DNA of 36,332 nt from an uncultured Succinivibrio sp. (GCA_900770725.1 CAAGLL010000059.1:1-36332), one strand, 5' to 3'; positions 23,301 to 32,163 are shown, counted from the first letter of the stretch. Notes: a model not told the origin generated them from the letters alone. Numbers and translations are program-made.

Positions 23301-24947
23301 ATGGAAAAAGAAGAAGAAAAGAGCCCGCAATCCCCGGCCGCGCCCAGGCGGCGCCGGCGCCGGCTTTTGCGCGTGCAGACCTTCGTGCTGCTCGTGTTCA
23401 CGCCGATGCTCGCGGTGATAGTCGGCGTGCTCTTCTTCTTCTATAACGAGTTCCGCTCCATGGCGGTGAGCTCCGAGCAGCTCACGCGCGACGTCGTCCC
23501 GCAGATCTTCAACGCCCAGAAGGTCTTCATCAACATCGACGCGCTGCGCTACCACCTGGCGACCATCCACGAGTCGATGAGCAGGACCTCGGCGCGCGTG
23601 GCGTTCGTCAGCGCCCAGAGCATCCTCACGGACCTGGGCGACGACAGCTCCCAGTTCTCGGCCCCGGGCAGCGCGGTGCTGCTGCGCCAGCTCCAGACAT
23701 TCTGGTACAGCCGCCTGGAGCTTGAGGGCAAGCAGAACGATCTGCTCAACTCGCTCAATTCCATCACCTACTACGGCGTGCTCATCGACGACGCCATCGG
23801 CGGCCGCGAGCCCTCCGAGGTCCAATCCTGGGTGCGCGAGCTCTCGCTGGACCAGGCGAGCATGGACGGCTACAACAACGACGGCGTGAGCCGCGTGAAG
23901 TCGGCCGCCCGGCGCAAGCTCACCGAGTGCTCCTCCGTCAAGGGCTCCTCGAAGGCCTCGCACGAGTGCGCGCTCTATTACCTCGAGTACAACGGCCTCT
24001 CCAGGCACCTCGACAGCTACGAGCAGGCGCTCAACCGCTTCAACGTGATGTACGACACCATCAAGGAGCAGGTCAACGAGCTGGTGGTCCAGAGCTCCTC
24101 CATTGAGACGCGCACCATCAACAGCCACCTCTCCTCCATCATCGAGGCGGCGAGAAACTCGGCGCCCTTGGTGTTCATCTCGCTCATCACGCTCTTCGTG
24201 CTGATGGCCGCCTCGGTATTCCTCATCTACCGCTATGTGAGCTACCCGCTGACGCTCATCATGCGGATCATCACGATCTTCCGCTCGCGCAAGCGCCGCC
24301 CGCGCAGCTTCCCGACCTCCTCGATCCAGGAGATCGACGCCATAAACGGCGTGCTGCCCAAGCTCTTTGACGACGTCTACCGCTTCGAGGACGAGGCCCG
24401 CGACACCAGCCGCAACTACATGAACCTGCTCGACGTTTCCAACAAGGACGAGCTGACCGGGGTGGCCAACCGCCGCGCCCTCGACGCCTTCATGGCCGAG
24501 ATGGATCGCCGCCCGGCCGGCGAGGGGCTGTGCGTGCTGATGATCGACATCGACCACTTCAAGGACTTCAACGACCGCCGCGGCCACCAGTACGGCGACT
24601 ACGTGCTCAAGACCATCGCCAAGACCCTGGTCAAGTCGCTCTCCGGGCGCGAGGGCGACGTGGTCTACCGCTACGGCGGCGAGGAGTTCGTGGTGGTGCT
24701 CAACAACATCGAGGCCAGGCAGCGCCTGCCGATCGGCCAGAGGCTGTGCGAGCAGGTGCGCAAGCTGGGGATCCCCAACCCCGCCAACGACACCGGCCTG
24801 CTCACGATCTCCGTGGGCGCAAGCCCGGTGACCGGCATCGACGCAGTCTACTCGGTGGAGACCCTCATCACCAAGGCCGACAAGGCCATGTACGAGGCCA
24901 AGAACGGCGGCCGCAACCGCGTGGTGGTCTCGGCGCAGTCCGAGTGA
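23301..24947 (+). CDS. Membrane diguanylate cyclase with periplasmic sensor region (548 aa)
   Basis: Makes cyclic di-GMP from two GTP. A basic N-terminus (PRRRRRRLL) precedes TM1 at about residues 24-48. A long periplasmic, mostly helical region (about 50-285) has no named fold I can assign. TM2 lies at about 288-310, followed by a linker and the GGDEF domain. The active site is GGEEF at 459-463, which is a functional variant, and the product-inhibition site RxxD is Arg450-Asp453, at the standard five-residue spacing. AAGGA precedes the ATG at 23301. Co-transcription with the solute-binding protein suggests that ligand-bound binding protein docks on the periplasmic region and sets cyclase activity, which is inference. 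Confidence 0.87.
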   Translation: MEKEEEKSPQSPAAPRRRRRRLLRVQTFVLLVFTPMLAVIVGVLFFFYNEFRSMAVSSEQLTRDVVPQIFNAQKVFINIDALRYHLATIHESMSRTSARVAFVSAQSILTDLGDDSSQFSAPGSAVLLRQLQTFWYSRLELEGKQNDLLNSLNSITYYGVLIDDAIGGREPSEVQSWVRELSLDQASMDGYNNDGVSRVKSAARRKLTECSSVKGSSKASHECALYYLEYNGLSRHLDSYEQALNRFNVMYDTIKEQVNELVVQSSSIETRTINSHLSSIIEAARNSAPLVFISLITLFVLMAASVFLIYRYVSYPLTLIMRIITIFRSRKRRPRSFPTSSIQEIDAINGVLPKLFDDVYRFEDEARDTSRNYMNLLDVSNKDELTGVANRRALDAFMAEMDRRPAGEGLCVLMIDIDHFKDFNDRRGHQYGDYVLKTIAKTLVKSLSGREGDVVYRYGGEEFVVVLNNIEARQRLPIGQRLCEQVRKLGIPNPANDTGLLTISVGASPVTGIDAVYSVETLITKADKAMYEAKNGGRNRVVVSAQSE

Positions 24948-25008
24948 CAGCCCATCCCCCAACCATCGCATTTTTAGCGCCGCGCCCTGCCTTTGCGCGG
25001 TCCTTTTC

Positions 25009-25017
25009 TGATAGAAT
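25009..25017 (+). promoter_or_regulatory. Extended -10 promoter of cmk-rpsA
   Basis: TGATAGAAT matches the extended -10 form TGnTATAAT with one mismatch, 24 bp before the cmk ATG. No good -35 is seen, as expected of extended -10 promoters. Confidence 0.5.
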
Positions 25018-25040
25018 GCCCTGTTTACAGGATTATTGAC

Positions 25041-25718
25041 ATGAGCAAAGCAGCAGTTATCGCAGTCGACGGCCCCGGCGGGGCCGGAAAAGGAGAGCTC
25101 ACCAGGAGGCTTGCCTCCGAGCTTGGCTTCTCGCTCTTAGATTCGGGCGCCATCTACAGGGTGCTGGCCTATGCGGCACGCAAGGCCGGCCTGGCGCTCT
25201 TCGACGAGGACTCGCTGTGCCAGGAGGCGGCGGTCATGGACCTGTCGTTCGATCCGCGCGAGGACGGCGTGCACGTCCTCTTAGGCGGCGACGACGTCTC
25301 GTCCGCCATCCGCACCGAGGAGGCCGGGGCCAACGCGAGCAAGGTCGCGCAGCTGCCGGCCGTGCGCAAGGCGCTGCTGCAGCGCCAGCGCGACTTCCGC
25401 AAGGAGCCGGGGCTCGTGGCCGACGGCCGCGACATGGGCACGGTGGTGTTCCCCGACGCTCAGGTGAAGATCTTCCTGGACGCCGCGCCCGAGGTCAGGG
25501 CGCGCCGCCGCGTCAACCAGCTTGCCGCAGCAGGCAAGCAGGCCGACTACGAGCTCATCTTGAAGGAGATCAAGGAGCGCGACGATCGCGACCGCAACCG
25601 CATCGTCGCCCCGCTCAAGCCCGCCGCCGACGCGGTGGTGCTCGACTCGTCGGACCTTGGCATCGAGGAAGTCTTCGCCAAGGCCATGGAGATAGCAAGG
25701 GCCAAGCTCGGCCTTTGA
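25041..25718 (+). CDS. cmk: Cytidylate kinase (225 aa)
   Basis: Phosphorylates CMP and dCMP with ATP. The P-loop is GPGGAGKGE near residue 12, then LDSGAIYRVLAYAA (substrate-binding start of the NMP domain) and the GRDMGTVVFPDAQVKIFLDA block around 135-155 that is diagnostic of Cmk. Length matches E. coli (227). The ATG at 25041 has AGGA nine bases upstream; an earlier in-frame start has no homology. It sits before rpsA as in most gammaproteobacteria. Confidence 0.96.
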   Translation: MSKAAVIAVDGPGGAGKGELTRRLASELGFSLLDSGAIYRVLAYAARKAGLALFDEDSLCQEAAVMDLSFDPREDGVHVLLGGDDVSSAIRTEEAGANASKVAQLPAVRKALLQRQRDFRKEPGLVADGRDMGTVVFPDAQVKIFLDAAPEVRARRRVNQLAAAGKQADYELILKEIKERDDRDRNRIVAPLKPAADAVVLDSSDLGIEEVFAKAMEIARAKLGL

Positions 25719-25823
25719 AGGTTTTTTCCGGGAGACCGGGAACAGCGGGGGCAGGACGCCGCCGCATTTATCGCAACACCCTCAGAGCATGATGCGAAAG
25801 GGAAATATTGGATTTAAACCTTA

Positions 25824-27500
25824 ATGGAATCATTTGCAGAACTTTTCGAAGAGTCCCTGAAGAACAACGTCGAGACCCGCCCGGGCTCAATGGTCAAGGG
25901 CAAGGTTGTCAAGATTGAGAACGGCTTCGTCATCGTCGACGCCGGCCTCAAGTCCGAGTCGGAGATCCCCGAGGAGCAGTTCAAGAACGCCCAGGGCGAG
26001 CTCGAGGTCAAGGTCGGCGACACCGTCGACGTCGCCCTCGAGTCGGTCGAGTCCGGCAACGGCGAGACCGTCCTGTCCCGCGAGAAGGCCAAGCGCAACG
26101 AGGCTTGGAAGAAGCTCGAGGACGCGTTCAACAACAAGGAGACCGTGAACGGCACCATCGACGGCAAGGTCAAGGGCGGCTTCACTGTTCAACTGGGCGG
26201 CATCCGCGCATTCCTCCCCGGCTCGCTGGTCGACATACGTCCGGTGCGCGACACCACCCCGCTTGAGGGCAAGGAACTCCAGTTCAAGGTCATCAAGCTC
26301 GATCAGAAGCGCAACAACGTGGTGGTCTCCCGCCGCGCTGTCATCGAGGCCGAGCACTCCACCGACCGCGAGAAGATCCTCTCCACCCTCGCTGAGGGCC
26401 AGGTGGTCAAGGGCATCGTCAAGAACCTCACCGACTACGGCGCGTTCGTCGACCTGGGCGGCGTCGACGGCCTGCTCCACATCACCGACATGGCCTGGAA
26501 GCGCGTCAAGCATCCTTCCGAGATCGTCACCGTCGGCCAGGAGATCCAGGTCAAGGTCCTGAAGTTCGACCGCGAGCGCCAGCGTGTTTCGCTCGGCCTC
26601 AAGCAGCTGGGCGAGGATCCCTGGACCGATGTCGCCGCCCGCTTCCCGGTCGGCACCGTGCTCGAGGGCAAGGTCACCAACCTCACCGACTACGGCTGCT
26701 TCGTCGAGATCGCAGACGGCGTCGAGGGCCTGGTGCACGTCTCCGAGATGGATTGGACCAACAAGAACATCCATCCGTCGAAGGTCGTCTCCGTCGGCGA
26801 TACCGTCAAGGTCAAGGTCCTGGACATCGACCAGGAGCGCCGCCGCATCTCCCTGGGCCTCAAGCAGTGCAAGCCCAATCCTTGGGTTGAGTTCGCCGAG
26901 AACCACACCAAGGGCGACCGCGTGACCGGCAAGGTCAAGAGCATCACCGACTTCGGCATCTTCATCGGCCTGGACGGCGGCATCGACGGCCTCGTCCACC
27001 TGTCTGACATCTCCTGGCAGCAGAACGGCGAGGACGCAGTGCGCAACTTCAAGAAGGGCGACGAGCTGACCGCCGTGGTCCTCCAGGTCGACCCCGACCG
27101 CGAGCGCATCTCCCTCGGCCTCAAGCAGATCGCCAATGATCCGTTCGCCGAGTACCTCGCCGAGCACCACAAGGGCAGCATCGTGACTGGCACCGTGACC
27201 GAGGTTGAGCCTCGCGGCGCCACCGTCAAGCTCGCCGACAACATCACCGGCTACATCCGCGCCTCCGATGTTTCGCGCGACCGCGTTGACGACGTCACCA
27301 CCGTCCTGAAGGCCGGCGACACCGTCGAGGCCAAGTTCATGAACGTCGATCGCAAGACCCACCAGATCTCCCTGTCCATCCGCGCCAAGGATGAGGCCGA
27401 GGAAAAGGAGGCCCTTGAGACCGTCAACCAGCAGGCGAACCAGGAGCCGCAGACCACTGCCATGGCTGCCGCCTTCGCCGCCGCCGGCAAGAAGGAATAA
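25824..27500 (+). CDS. rpsA: 30S ribosomal protein S1 (558 aa)
   Basis: Brings mRNA to the 30S subunit. Six S1/OB-fold domains follow one another at about residues 21-87, 105-171, 192-260, 277-347, 364-434 and 451-520. The repeated core GKVTNLTDYGCFVEI / LDQERRRISLGLKQ is visible in domains 3-6. Length equals E. coli S1 (557). There is no Shine-Dalgarno sequence before the ATG (GATTTAAACCTTA), as in E. coli rpsA, where S1 controls its own translation through a structured leader. Confidence 0.97.
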   Translation: MESFAELFEESLKNNVETRPGSMVKGKVVKIENGFVIVDAGLKSESEIPEEQFKNAQGELEVKVGDTVDVALESVESGNGETVLSREKAKRNEAWKKLEDAFNNKETVNGTIDGKVKGGFTVQLGGIRAFLPGSLVDIRPVRDTTPLEGKELQFKVIKLDQKRNNVVVSRRAVIEAEHSTDREKILSTLAEGQVVKGIVKNLTDYGAFVDLGGVDGLLHITDMAWKRVKHPSEIVTVGQEIQVKVLKFDRERQRVSLGLKQLGEDPWTDVAARFPVGTVLEGKVTNLTDYGCFVEIADGVEGLVHVSEMDWTNKNIHPSKVVSVGDTVKVKVLDIDQERRRISLGLKQCKPNPWVEFAENHTKGDRVTGKVKSITDFGIFIGLDGGIDGLVHLSDISWQQNGEDAVRNFKKGDELTAVVLQVDPDRERISLGLKQIANDPFAEYLAEHHKGSIVTGTVTEVEPRGATVKLADNITGYIRASDVSRDRVDDVTTVLKAGDTVEAKFMNVDRKTHQISLSIRAKDEAEEKEALETVNQQANQEPQTTAMAAAFAAAGKKE

Positions 27501-27549
27501 CCTTCAAGCCGCATGAACGGCCCGGGGGCCGCAAGGCCCCCTATAACGC

Positions 27550-27583
27550 GCAGGGCCCCGGGGAGCGATCCCCGGGGCCCTGC
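27550..27583 (+). terminator. Strong hairpin after rpsA
   Basis: GCAGGGCCCCGGGG, loop AGCGAT, CCCCGGGGCCCTGC: a 14-bp perfect stem followed by CGCGTCTTT. A second hairpin (GGGGGCC-GCAA-GGCCCCC, 27524-27541) lies just before it. Either could also end the converging minus-strand gene. Confidence 0.7.
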
Positions 27584-27603
27584 CGCGTCTTTAAGGAGGG
27601 CTT

Positions 27604-28884
27604 TCAGGCCTTCGCTGCTCCGCGGATCACCGCCCCGTGGGAGGAGAGGTTTTCAAACCTCACATCTGGCCTTGAGGCGATGAGCGCCTCGAGATCCTCG
27701 CGATAGGCCAGGAAGTTGCGCTGGGTGGGGCGGATCTCCCCGTCGTTGCACAAGACCGGGATCCTGCCCACGGTGCCGGTGAGCGGATCGCCTGCAATGG
27801 GGATCCCGGCATGCGAGAAGGCGCCGTCGTAGGCGAAGTCCGCCCCGGCAAGTGCGACCTCCGAGGCCCCGGTGGCAAGCGCGAGCGAGGCGCAGGCGAG
27901 GGCCACCGAGCCTGAGCTGTAAAGCGGAGCCGAGGGCGCGAGCCTGGGAAGGCGGGAGGCTGCCGCGCTTGAGGCGAGGTAGCGCCTCCTCCCAGGGAAG
28001 TCCCCCCAGAGCTTTTTTGGCGAGGATGCGGCGAAGACGAGCAGGCTGCCCTTGTAGCGCGCCTTGTCTTTCATGTAGAGGTCGCCTGCCCGCCACCCGG
28101 CCAGATCGTCGATGCTGACAATGCAGGAGGGCACGAGATCCGTGCCTTCCAAGTAGATGAGCGCCGTCTCGGCCGCCACGGTGAAGGCGCCCGGGTGCTC
28201 TTCAAGCCAGGCCTTGAGCCTTGGAAAATCCTCCTTGAGCGAGGGGCCTGAGCAGAGCACCGCCGCGCTTTCACAATGCGGAAGATCGGATGTGGAGTAG
28301 GGTTGCTCTTCCAGCAGGGCGGCGAGGTTCCCCTTTGCCGCGGCGGCAAGCCTTTCCTTGGGCCCGCAGTTGAAGCTTGCGCGGGCGTAGTCCTCGTCAA
28401 TCGAGCAGCGCAGGGCGCTCTTGAGGCCGTTGGCGTAGCCAGGCTCGAGCATGAGCTCGGGAAAGCACACGGCGCGGTTCTTTTCCGGCCTTGCATCGCC
28501 TGCAAGCTCGAAGCGCACCTTGGGGTTTGAAAACAGCCCGTCGAAGGCATCGGTCATGCACAGCTGGCAGAAGAGCCTCGGGCAGAGGATCACCGCATGC
28601 ACGAGCGCCCCGCCTTTTGCGCGCGTGGCGGCCAGGCGCACCGTGTCGCCGATCCCAAGCCCGTAGATCCAGGCGTCCTTTTGGGGGTCGACATCGCGAA
28701 GCTGGAAGAGCGCCAGGGCCTGCCTGTCATAGTGCGAGGCAAGCTGCAGGCCGTCGCAGGAGATCGAGACCTCCCGCGCCTTGTCGAGCGCGAGGGCATG
28801 CTCCGGAATGCCTTCCGAGGCCCTTGCGGCCTCGGCCATGAGATGCTCTTTGGCATCGCCTTTGGCTTCTTTGTTGGTGCACAT
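27604..28884 (-). CDS. DUF115 / MptE-like (motility accessory factor-type) protein (426 aa)
   Basis: The region from about 205 to 390 carries the DUF115 pattern: AAVLCSGPSLKEDF (GPSL at 213-216), a strand ending SIDD (257-260), GSVALACASLALATGASEV, then GADFAYDG (347-354). The N-terminal 190 residues are variable. Proteins of this family include flagellin-glycosylation Maf factors and 6-hydroxymethylpterin diphosphokinases; both bind nucleotide-activated donors. I place the start at the ATG at 28884, with GGGA upstream; 28839 is an alternative. It lies alone on the minus strand between rpsA and ihfB, a spot usually without a gene. No flagellar genes are in the window, so its role here is open. 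Confidence 0.7.
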   Translation of the reverse strand: MCTNKEAKGDAKEHLMAEAARASEGIPEHALALDKAREVSISCDGLQLASHYDRQALALFQLRDVDPQKDAWIYGLGIGDTVRLAATRAKGGALVHAVILCPRLFCQLCMTDAFDGLFSNPKVRFELAGDARPEKNRAVCFPELMLEPGYANGLKSALRCSIDEDYARASFNCGPKERLAAAAKGNLAALLEEQPYSTSDLPHCESAAVLCSGPSLKEDFPRLKAWLEEHPGAFTVAAETALIYLEGTDLVPSCIVSIDDLAGWRAGDLYMKDKARYKGSLLVFAASSPKKLWGDFPGRRRYLASSAAASRLPRLAPSAPLYSSGSVALACASLALATGASEVALAGADFAYDGAFSHAGIPIAGDPLTGTVGRIPVLCNDGEIRPTQRNFLAYREDLEALIASRPDVRFENLSSHGAVIRGAAKA

Positions 28885-28917
28885 CTGGAAAGTCCCGCTC
28901 AAAATTCATCGATATGT

Positions 28918-28945
28918 TTGATTTTAGTATTTTTTCATTTAGAAT
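28918..28945 (+). promoter_or_regulatory. Likely ihfB promoter
   Basis: TTGATT (28918-28923), 16 bases, TAGAAT (28940-28945). It lies upstream of ihfB, divergent from the DUF115 gene. A 10-bp perfect hairpin (GCTGCGGCGC-CAT-GCGCCGCAGC, 29008-29030) would fall in the ihfB leader. Confidence 0.45.
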
Positions 28946-29107
28946 TGGAGACATACGCGCGATCCTGCCGGCTGTCCTGGGGCCTGCGGCAGTAGCGCTT
29001 GTATCCGGCTGCGGCGCCATGCGCCGCAGCGTCCGGAAGCCTGCCGCGCCTCAGTGCGATGCCTGGCGCGGCGGCTGATGAATAGTAATTGCATATGGAG
29101 CGCAACA

Positions 29108-29398
29108 ATGACTCGGGCCGAACTTATCAACAGCCTTGTGGGCAAATTCCCTTACACCAACCCGCATGACATCGACAACGCGGTGAGGGAGATCTTCGAG
29201 CTGATGATCGAGACGCTGGCCGCCGGCGAGCGCATCGAGATCCGCGGGTTCGGCAGCTTCGAGATCCGCGTCAGGGAGCCCCGCATCGCCCACAACCCCA
29301 AGACCGGCGAGCAGGTTTCCCTGGGCAAGCGCCGCGTCGTCCACTTCAAGCCCGGCGTCGAGCTGCGCGCCAGGGTGGACAACCTCAAGCAGGAATGA
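29108..29398 (+). CDS. ihfB: Integration host factor subunit beta (96 aa)
   Basis: DNA-bending protein that pairs with IHF-alpha. The sequence MTRAELINSLVGKFP, then IEIRGFGSFEIRVREPRIAHNPKTGE (shown here in overlapping pieces of the DNA-binding arm) is characteristic, with the intercalating proline in the arm. Length matches E. coli IhfB (94). GGAG lies 7 bases before the ATG. The order rpsA-ihfB-lapA-lapB-pyrF is the conserved gammaproteobacterial one apart from the DUF115 gene. Confidence 0.96.
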   Translation: MTRAELINSLVGKFPYTNPHDIDNAVREIFELMIETLAAGERIEIRGFGSFEIRVREPRIAHNPKTGEQVSLGKRRVVHFKPGVELRARVDNLKQE

Positions 29399-29466
29399 TT
29401 CCATGCGGCAGGGGCGCAGGCGCCATGCGCGCCTGGGGCCCCCTGTCGCCCTGACGGAGGTTTCCG

Positions 29467-29763
29467 ATGATCAAGATCTGGATCTACGCCATCGTCCTCG
29501 TGCTGCTGGCCGCCATCGGCCTGGCCCTGGGGTCGGGCAACGGCGAGACCGTCACTTTCGACTACCTGCTGGGCAAGGCCCAGATGCCGGTGAGCTCAGT
29601 GCTCGTCATCGGCGTCATCTTCGGGATGCTCTGCGGCTTCTACCTCTCGCTGGTGTTCTGCTTTAAGCAGTGGCGCCAGGCCAGGGCGGCCCGCTCCGAG
29701 CTCAAGGCCGCGAGGAAGGCCGCAGCCGCCGCGCCTTCGGATCCCAAGCCCCAGAAGGGCTGA
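29467..29763 (+). CDS. lapA: Lipopolysaccharide assembly protein A (98 aa)
   Basis: Small inner-membrane protein of the YciS/LapA family with two hydrophobic helices, about residues 4-22 and 41-63, and a basic, alanine-rich cytoplasmic tail (RAARSELKAARKAAAAA). It works with LapB in controlling LpxC and LPS synthesis. ACGGAGG precedes the ATG. It is 3 bp from lapB. Confidence 0.88.
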   Translation: MIKIWIYAIVLVLLAAIGLALGSGNGETVTFDYLLGKAQMPVSSVLVIGVIFGMLCGFYLSLVFCFKQWRQARAARSELKAARKAAAAAPSDPKPQKG

Positions 29764-29766
29764 CGC

Positions 29767-30927
29767 ATGCTCGAGCTGCTGTTCCTGCTCCTCCCGGTCG
29801 CGGCCTTCTACGGCTACTTCATGGGCCGCGGCTCGGCCAGGCTCAGGCTCATCAACCGCAAGAACAAGAACAGCACCGCCTACCTCAAGGGGGTTGAATA
29901 CCTCCTCTCCGACAACCACGAAAAGGCCGTCGACAACTTCATCACCTACCTGAACGCCAGCGATCCGACCTTCGAGACGAGGCTGGCGCTGGGCAATCTC
30001 CTGCGCCAGCGCGGGGACACCGAGAAGGCGATCGCGCTGCACGAGAAGATGGCCGCCGAAGGCGGCGACGAGGCCGAGCAGGAGCTGTGCAGGCTCGAGC
30101 TGTGCCGCGACTGCATCAGCGCCGGCGTGTTCGACCGTGCCGAGGAGTTGCTCAAGGCCCTAGTCGAGATCCCGCGCCAGCGGGCGGAGGCCGCCAGGCT
30201 CCTCATGAAGGTCTATGAGCGCGAGAGTGATTACCGCGCGGCCATCGAGGTCGTGAACCGCTACCGCGACGTGCTGGGCGACGGCGTCTCAAAGCCGCTT
30301 GCCAACTATTACTGCGAGCTTGGATCTGCCGAGCTTGACTCCGGGGAGGCGGCCAAGGCCCGCGACTGCTTCCAGAAGGCGCTCAAGGCCGGCAGCGGCT
30401 CGGTGCGCCCCCACCTGATGATGGCCGAGCTGTGCATCCGCGAGGGCAAGCTCAAGGAGGCGGCCGGCCACGTCAAGGACGCCAGTTCCATCGACCGCCG
30501 CAGCGGCATGCTCTGCCTCGAGTGCCTCAAGCGCTGCTTCCGCAACAAGGCGGATCCGGAGTACCGCTTCGCGCTCGAGGATCTGGTGCACCGCACCGGA
30601 TCGGCCTCGGCGATGTGCGAGCTCGTTCGCGCCGTGGCTGAAAGCTCGGGGCTTTCGGATGCCGAGAGCCTGGCCTCTGACTACCTGCGCAGCCACCCCA
30701 ACCTCATGCTCTTCTCCGAGCTCATGGGCCTGCGCTCGCGCTCGCTGCCAGGCGCCGAGAGCCAGGGGGTGATGCAGATAAAGAGCATCATCGACGCCCA
30801 GGTGGTGTCGTCGCCGCGCTACGTCTGCACGCGCTGCGGCTTCAAGTCCTCGGTGATGTTCTGGCAGTGCCCCTCCTGCCGCAGGTGGGAGAGCCTGAGC
30901 CCCAGGGAAGGAATAGACGGAGATTGA
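29767..30927 (+). CDS. lapB: Lipopolysaccharide assembly protein B (386 aa)
   Basis: Membrane-anchored TPR protein (YciM) that leads LpxC to the FtsH protease and so limits LPS synthesis. One N-terminal membrane helix (LLFLLLPVAAFYGYFMGRG) is followed by about nine TPR helices pairs (for example FETRLALGNLLRQRGDTEKA, residues 62-81). A C-terminal rubredoxin-type metal site is formed by CTRCGFKSS and CPSCRRW near residues 356-375. Length fits E. coli (389). It is 1 bp from pyrF. Confidence 0.94.
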   Translation: MLELLFLLLPVAAFYGYFMGRGSARLRLINRKNKNSTAYLKGVEYLLSDNHEKAVDNFITYLNASDPTFETRLALGNLLRQRGDTEKAIALHEKMAAEGGDEAEQELCRLELCRDCISAGVFDRAEELLKALVEIPRQRAEAARLLMKVYERESDYRAAIEVVNRYRDVLGDGVSKPLANYYCELGSAELDSGEAAKARDCFQKALKAGSGSVRPHLMMAELCIREGKLKEAAGHVKDASSIDRRSGMLCLECLKRCFRNKADPEYRFALEDLVHRTGSASAMCELVRAVAESSGLSDAESLASDYLRSHPNLMLFSELMGLRSRSLPGAESQGVMQIKSIIDAQVVSSPRYVCTRCGFKSSVMFWQCPSCRRWESLSPREGIDGD

Positions 30928-30928
30928 A

Positions 30929-31639
30929 ATGGACGATCCAAAGGTAATAGTGGCCCTCGACTACGATCATGCCGACGAGGCGTTCTCCTTCGTGTCGAAG
31001 GTCTCGCCCTCGATGTGCCGCCTCAAGGTGGGAAACGAGATGTTCACGGCCGAGGGGCCGTCGTTCGTGCGCTTCCTCGTGGACAAGGGGTTCGGGGTCT
31101 TCCTCGATCTCAAGTTCCACGACATCCCCAATACGGTCTCGCGCGCCTGCCTGATGGCCGCGCGCATGGGCGTGTGGCTGGTGAACGTCCACGCCTCAGG
31201 CGGGGAGAGGATGATGCGCGCGGCGGCCGAGGCGCTCTCGGGGCTGCGCGACCGCCCGCTGCTCATCGGCGTCACGGTGCTCACCTCGATGGACCAGGAC
31301 CAGCTCTCGGGGATCGGCATCAGCCGCACCCCGCTTGAGCAGGCGGTGGCCCTCGCCTCCCTGGCCGCCTCATGCGGCCTCGACGGCACGGTCTCAAGCC
31401 CGCGCGAGGTCCCGCACATCAAGAAGGCCTGCGGCGAGGGCTTCCTCTGCGTCACCCCGGGCGTGCGGCCCGCGGGAGCGTCGTTGGGCGATCAGATCCG
31501 CGTGGCGACGCCAGGCGATGCCGTGCGCGCAGGCTCCGACTACCTGGTGATCGGGCGCCCGATCACCCGCGCCGAAGATCCGGTGGCGGCGCTTGAGGCC
31601 ATCAACGGCGAGATAGCCAGGGCCAAGGGAGTGCAGTGA
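30929..31639 (+). CDS. pyrF: Orotidine 5'-phosphate decarboxylase (236 aa)
   Basis: Last step of UMP synthesis. The catalytic D-x-K-x-x-D is Asp60-Lys62-Asp65 in FLDLKFHDIPNTV, with ALDYDHADEA at the N-terminus and the phosphate-binding VTPGVRPAG and VIGRPITRAEDP later. The ATG follows the lapB stop directly (TGAAATG), with GGAG in the last codons of lapB. Confidence 0.95.
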   Translation: MDDPKVIVALDYDHADEAFSFVSKVSPSMCRLKVGNEMFTAEGPSFVRFLVDKGFGVFLDLKFHDIPNTVSRACLMAARMGVWLVNVHASGGERMMRAAAEALSGLRDRPLLIGVTVLTSMDQDQLSGIGISRTPLEQAVALASLAASCGLDGTVSSPREVPHIKKACGEGFLCVTPGVRPAGASLGDQIRVATPGDAVRAGSDYLVIGRPITRAEDPVAALEAINGEIARAKGVQ

Positions 31640-31669
31640 TGACGGGCCCCTGGTGGCCATCATATGAAA

Positions 31670-31704
31670 GCAAGGCGCTCCGCAGCATGCTGCGGGGCGC
31701 CTTG
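31670..31704. terminator. Bidirectional terminator between pyrF and hns
   Basis: GCAAGGCGC-t-CCGCAGCATGCTGCGG-g-GCGCCTTGC: a long, nearly perfect stem between converging genes, with short T runs on both sides (GCTTT; TTTCAT). Confidence 0.75.
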
Positions 31705-31722
31705 CGCTTTGAGGCGGGGCGG

Positions 31723-32163
31723 TCAGTTCCGGGCCTGCTCCTCCTGCGGGATCAGGTAGTCTTCCTTGGTGGTGCCGTCGCGCTCCATCAGCATGCGCAG
31801 CGCGGTCGGGGTCTTGCCCTGTCCGGACCAGGTGCGCTCGACGCCGTCCTCGCCCATGAAGCGGTAGCGCGGCTTCATCACGCGCTTGCCCTCGCGGGCG
31901 AGAGTTGAGACGGAGTTCTCGATGCCTTCGAGATCATTCTGGGTAAGGCCGAACTGGGTGATCAGGCTTTTGATCTGCTTGAGGCCGGTAAGCTTCTTCT
32001 CGCGGACAGCCTGCGCCTGTTTTTCAGCCTCGGCGTGCTCCTGCTTGATTTCGTTTATGCGGTCGATGAGATCGTCGATCCTCTTGGTGCTCTGGCCTTC
32101 AAGTGCCTGCCTTAAGTTGCGGATGCTGTAAAGTTCTTTGAAATCCATCTGTTGTTTTTCCAT
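31723..32163 (-). CDS. hns: H-NS-family nucleoid protein (146 aa)
   Basis: Binds AT-rich, often horizontally acquired DNA and silences it. A helical oligomerisation region fills about residues 10-85 (charged coiled coil, DDLIDRINEIKQEHAEAEKQ). The C-terminal DNA-binding domain (95-140) has the minor-groove hook W-S-G-Q-G-K-T-P at 112-119. E. coli H-NS is 137 residues. Two starts are possible: the ATG at 32163 has no ribosome-binding site, while the internal ATG at 32148 has GGAA upstream and would give 141 residues. The AT-rich island around the porins is a natural target, which is inference. Confidence 0.86.
   Translation of the reverse strand: MEKQQMDFKELYSIRNLRQALEGQSTKRIDDLIDRINEIKQEHAEAEKQAQAVREKKLTGLKQIKSLITQFGLTQNDLEGIENSVSTLAREGKRVMKPRYRFMGEDGVERTWSGQGKTPTALRMLMERDGTTKEDYLIPQEEQARN

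Noticed and set aside
23253..24971. Long minus-strand frame opposite the diguanylate cyclase
   Set aside because: It is the codon-bias shadow of a GC-rich gene with clear domains on the plus strand; the peptide is low-complexity His/Val/Asp-rich.
25887..27362. Long minus-strand frame opposite rpsA
   Set aside because: Mirror of the six S1 repeats; no ribosome-binding site and no independent homology.
28914..29078. 54-codon frame with a lipobox-like LVSGC, suggesting a small lipoprotein before ihfB
   Set aside because: Its ATG lies upstream of the likely ihfB promoter -10, there is no ribosome-binding site, and the region also holds a perfect 10-bp hairpin that better explains the sequence as a leader.
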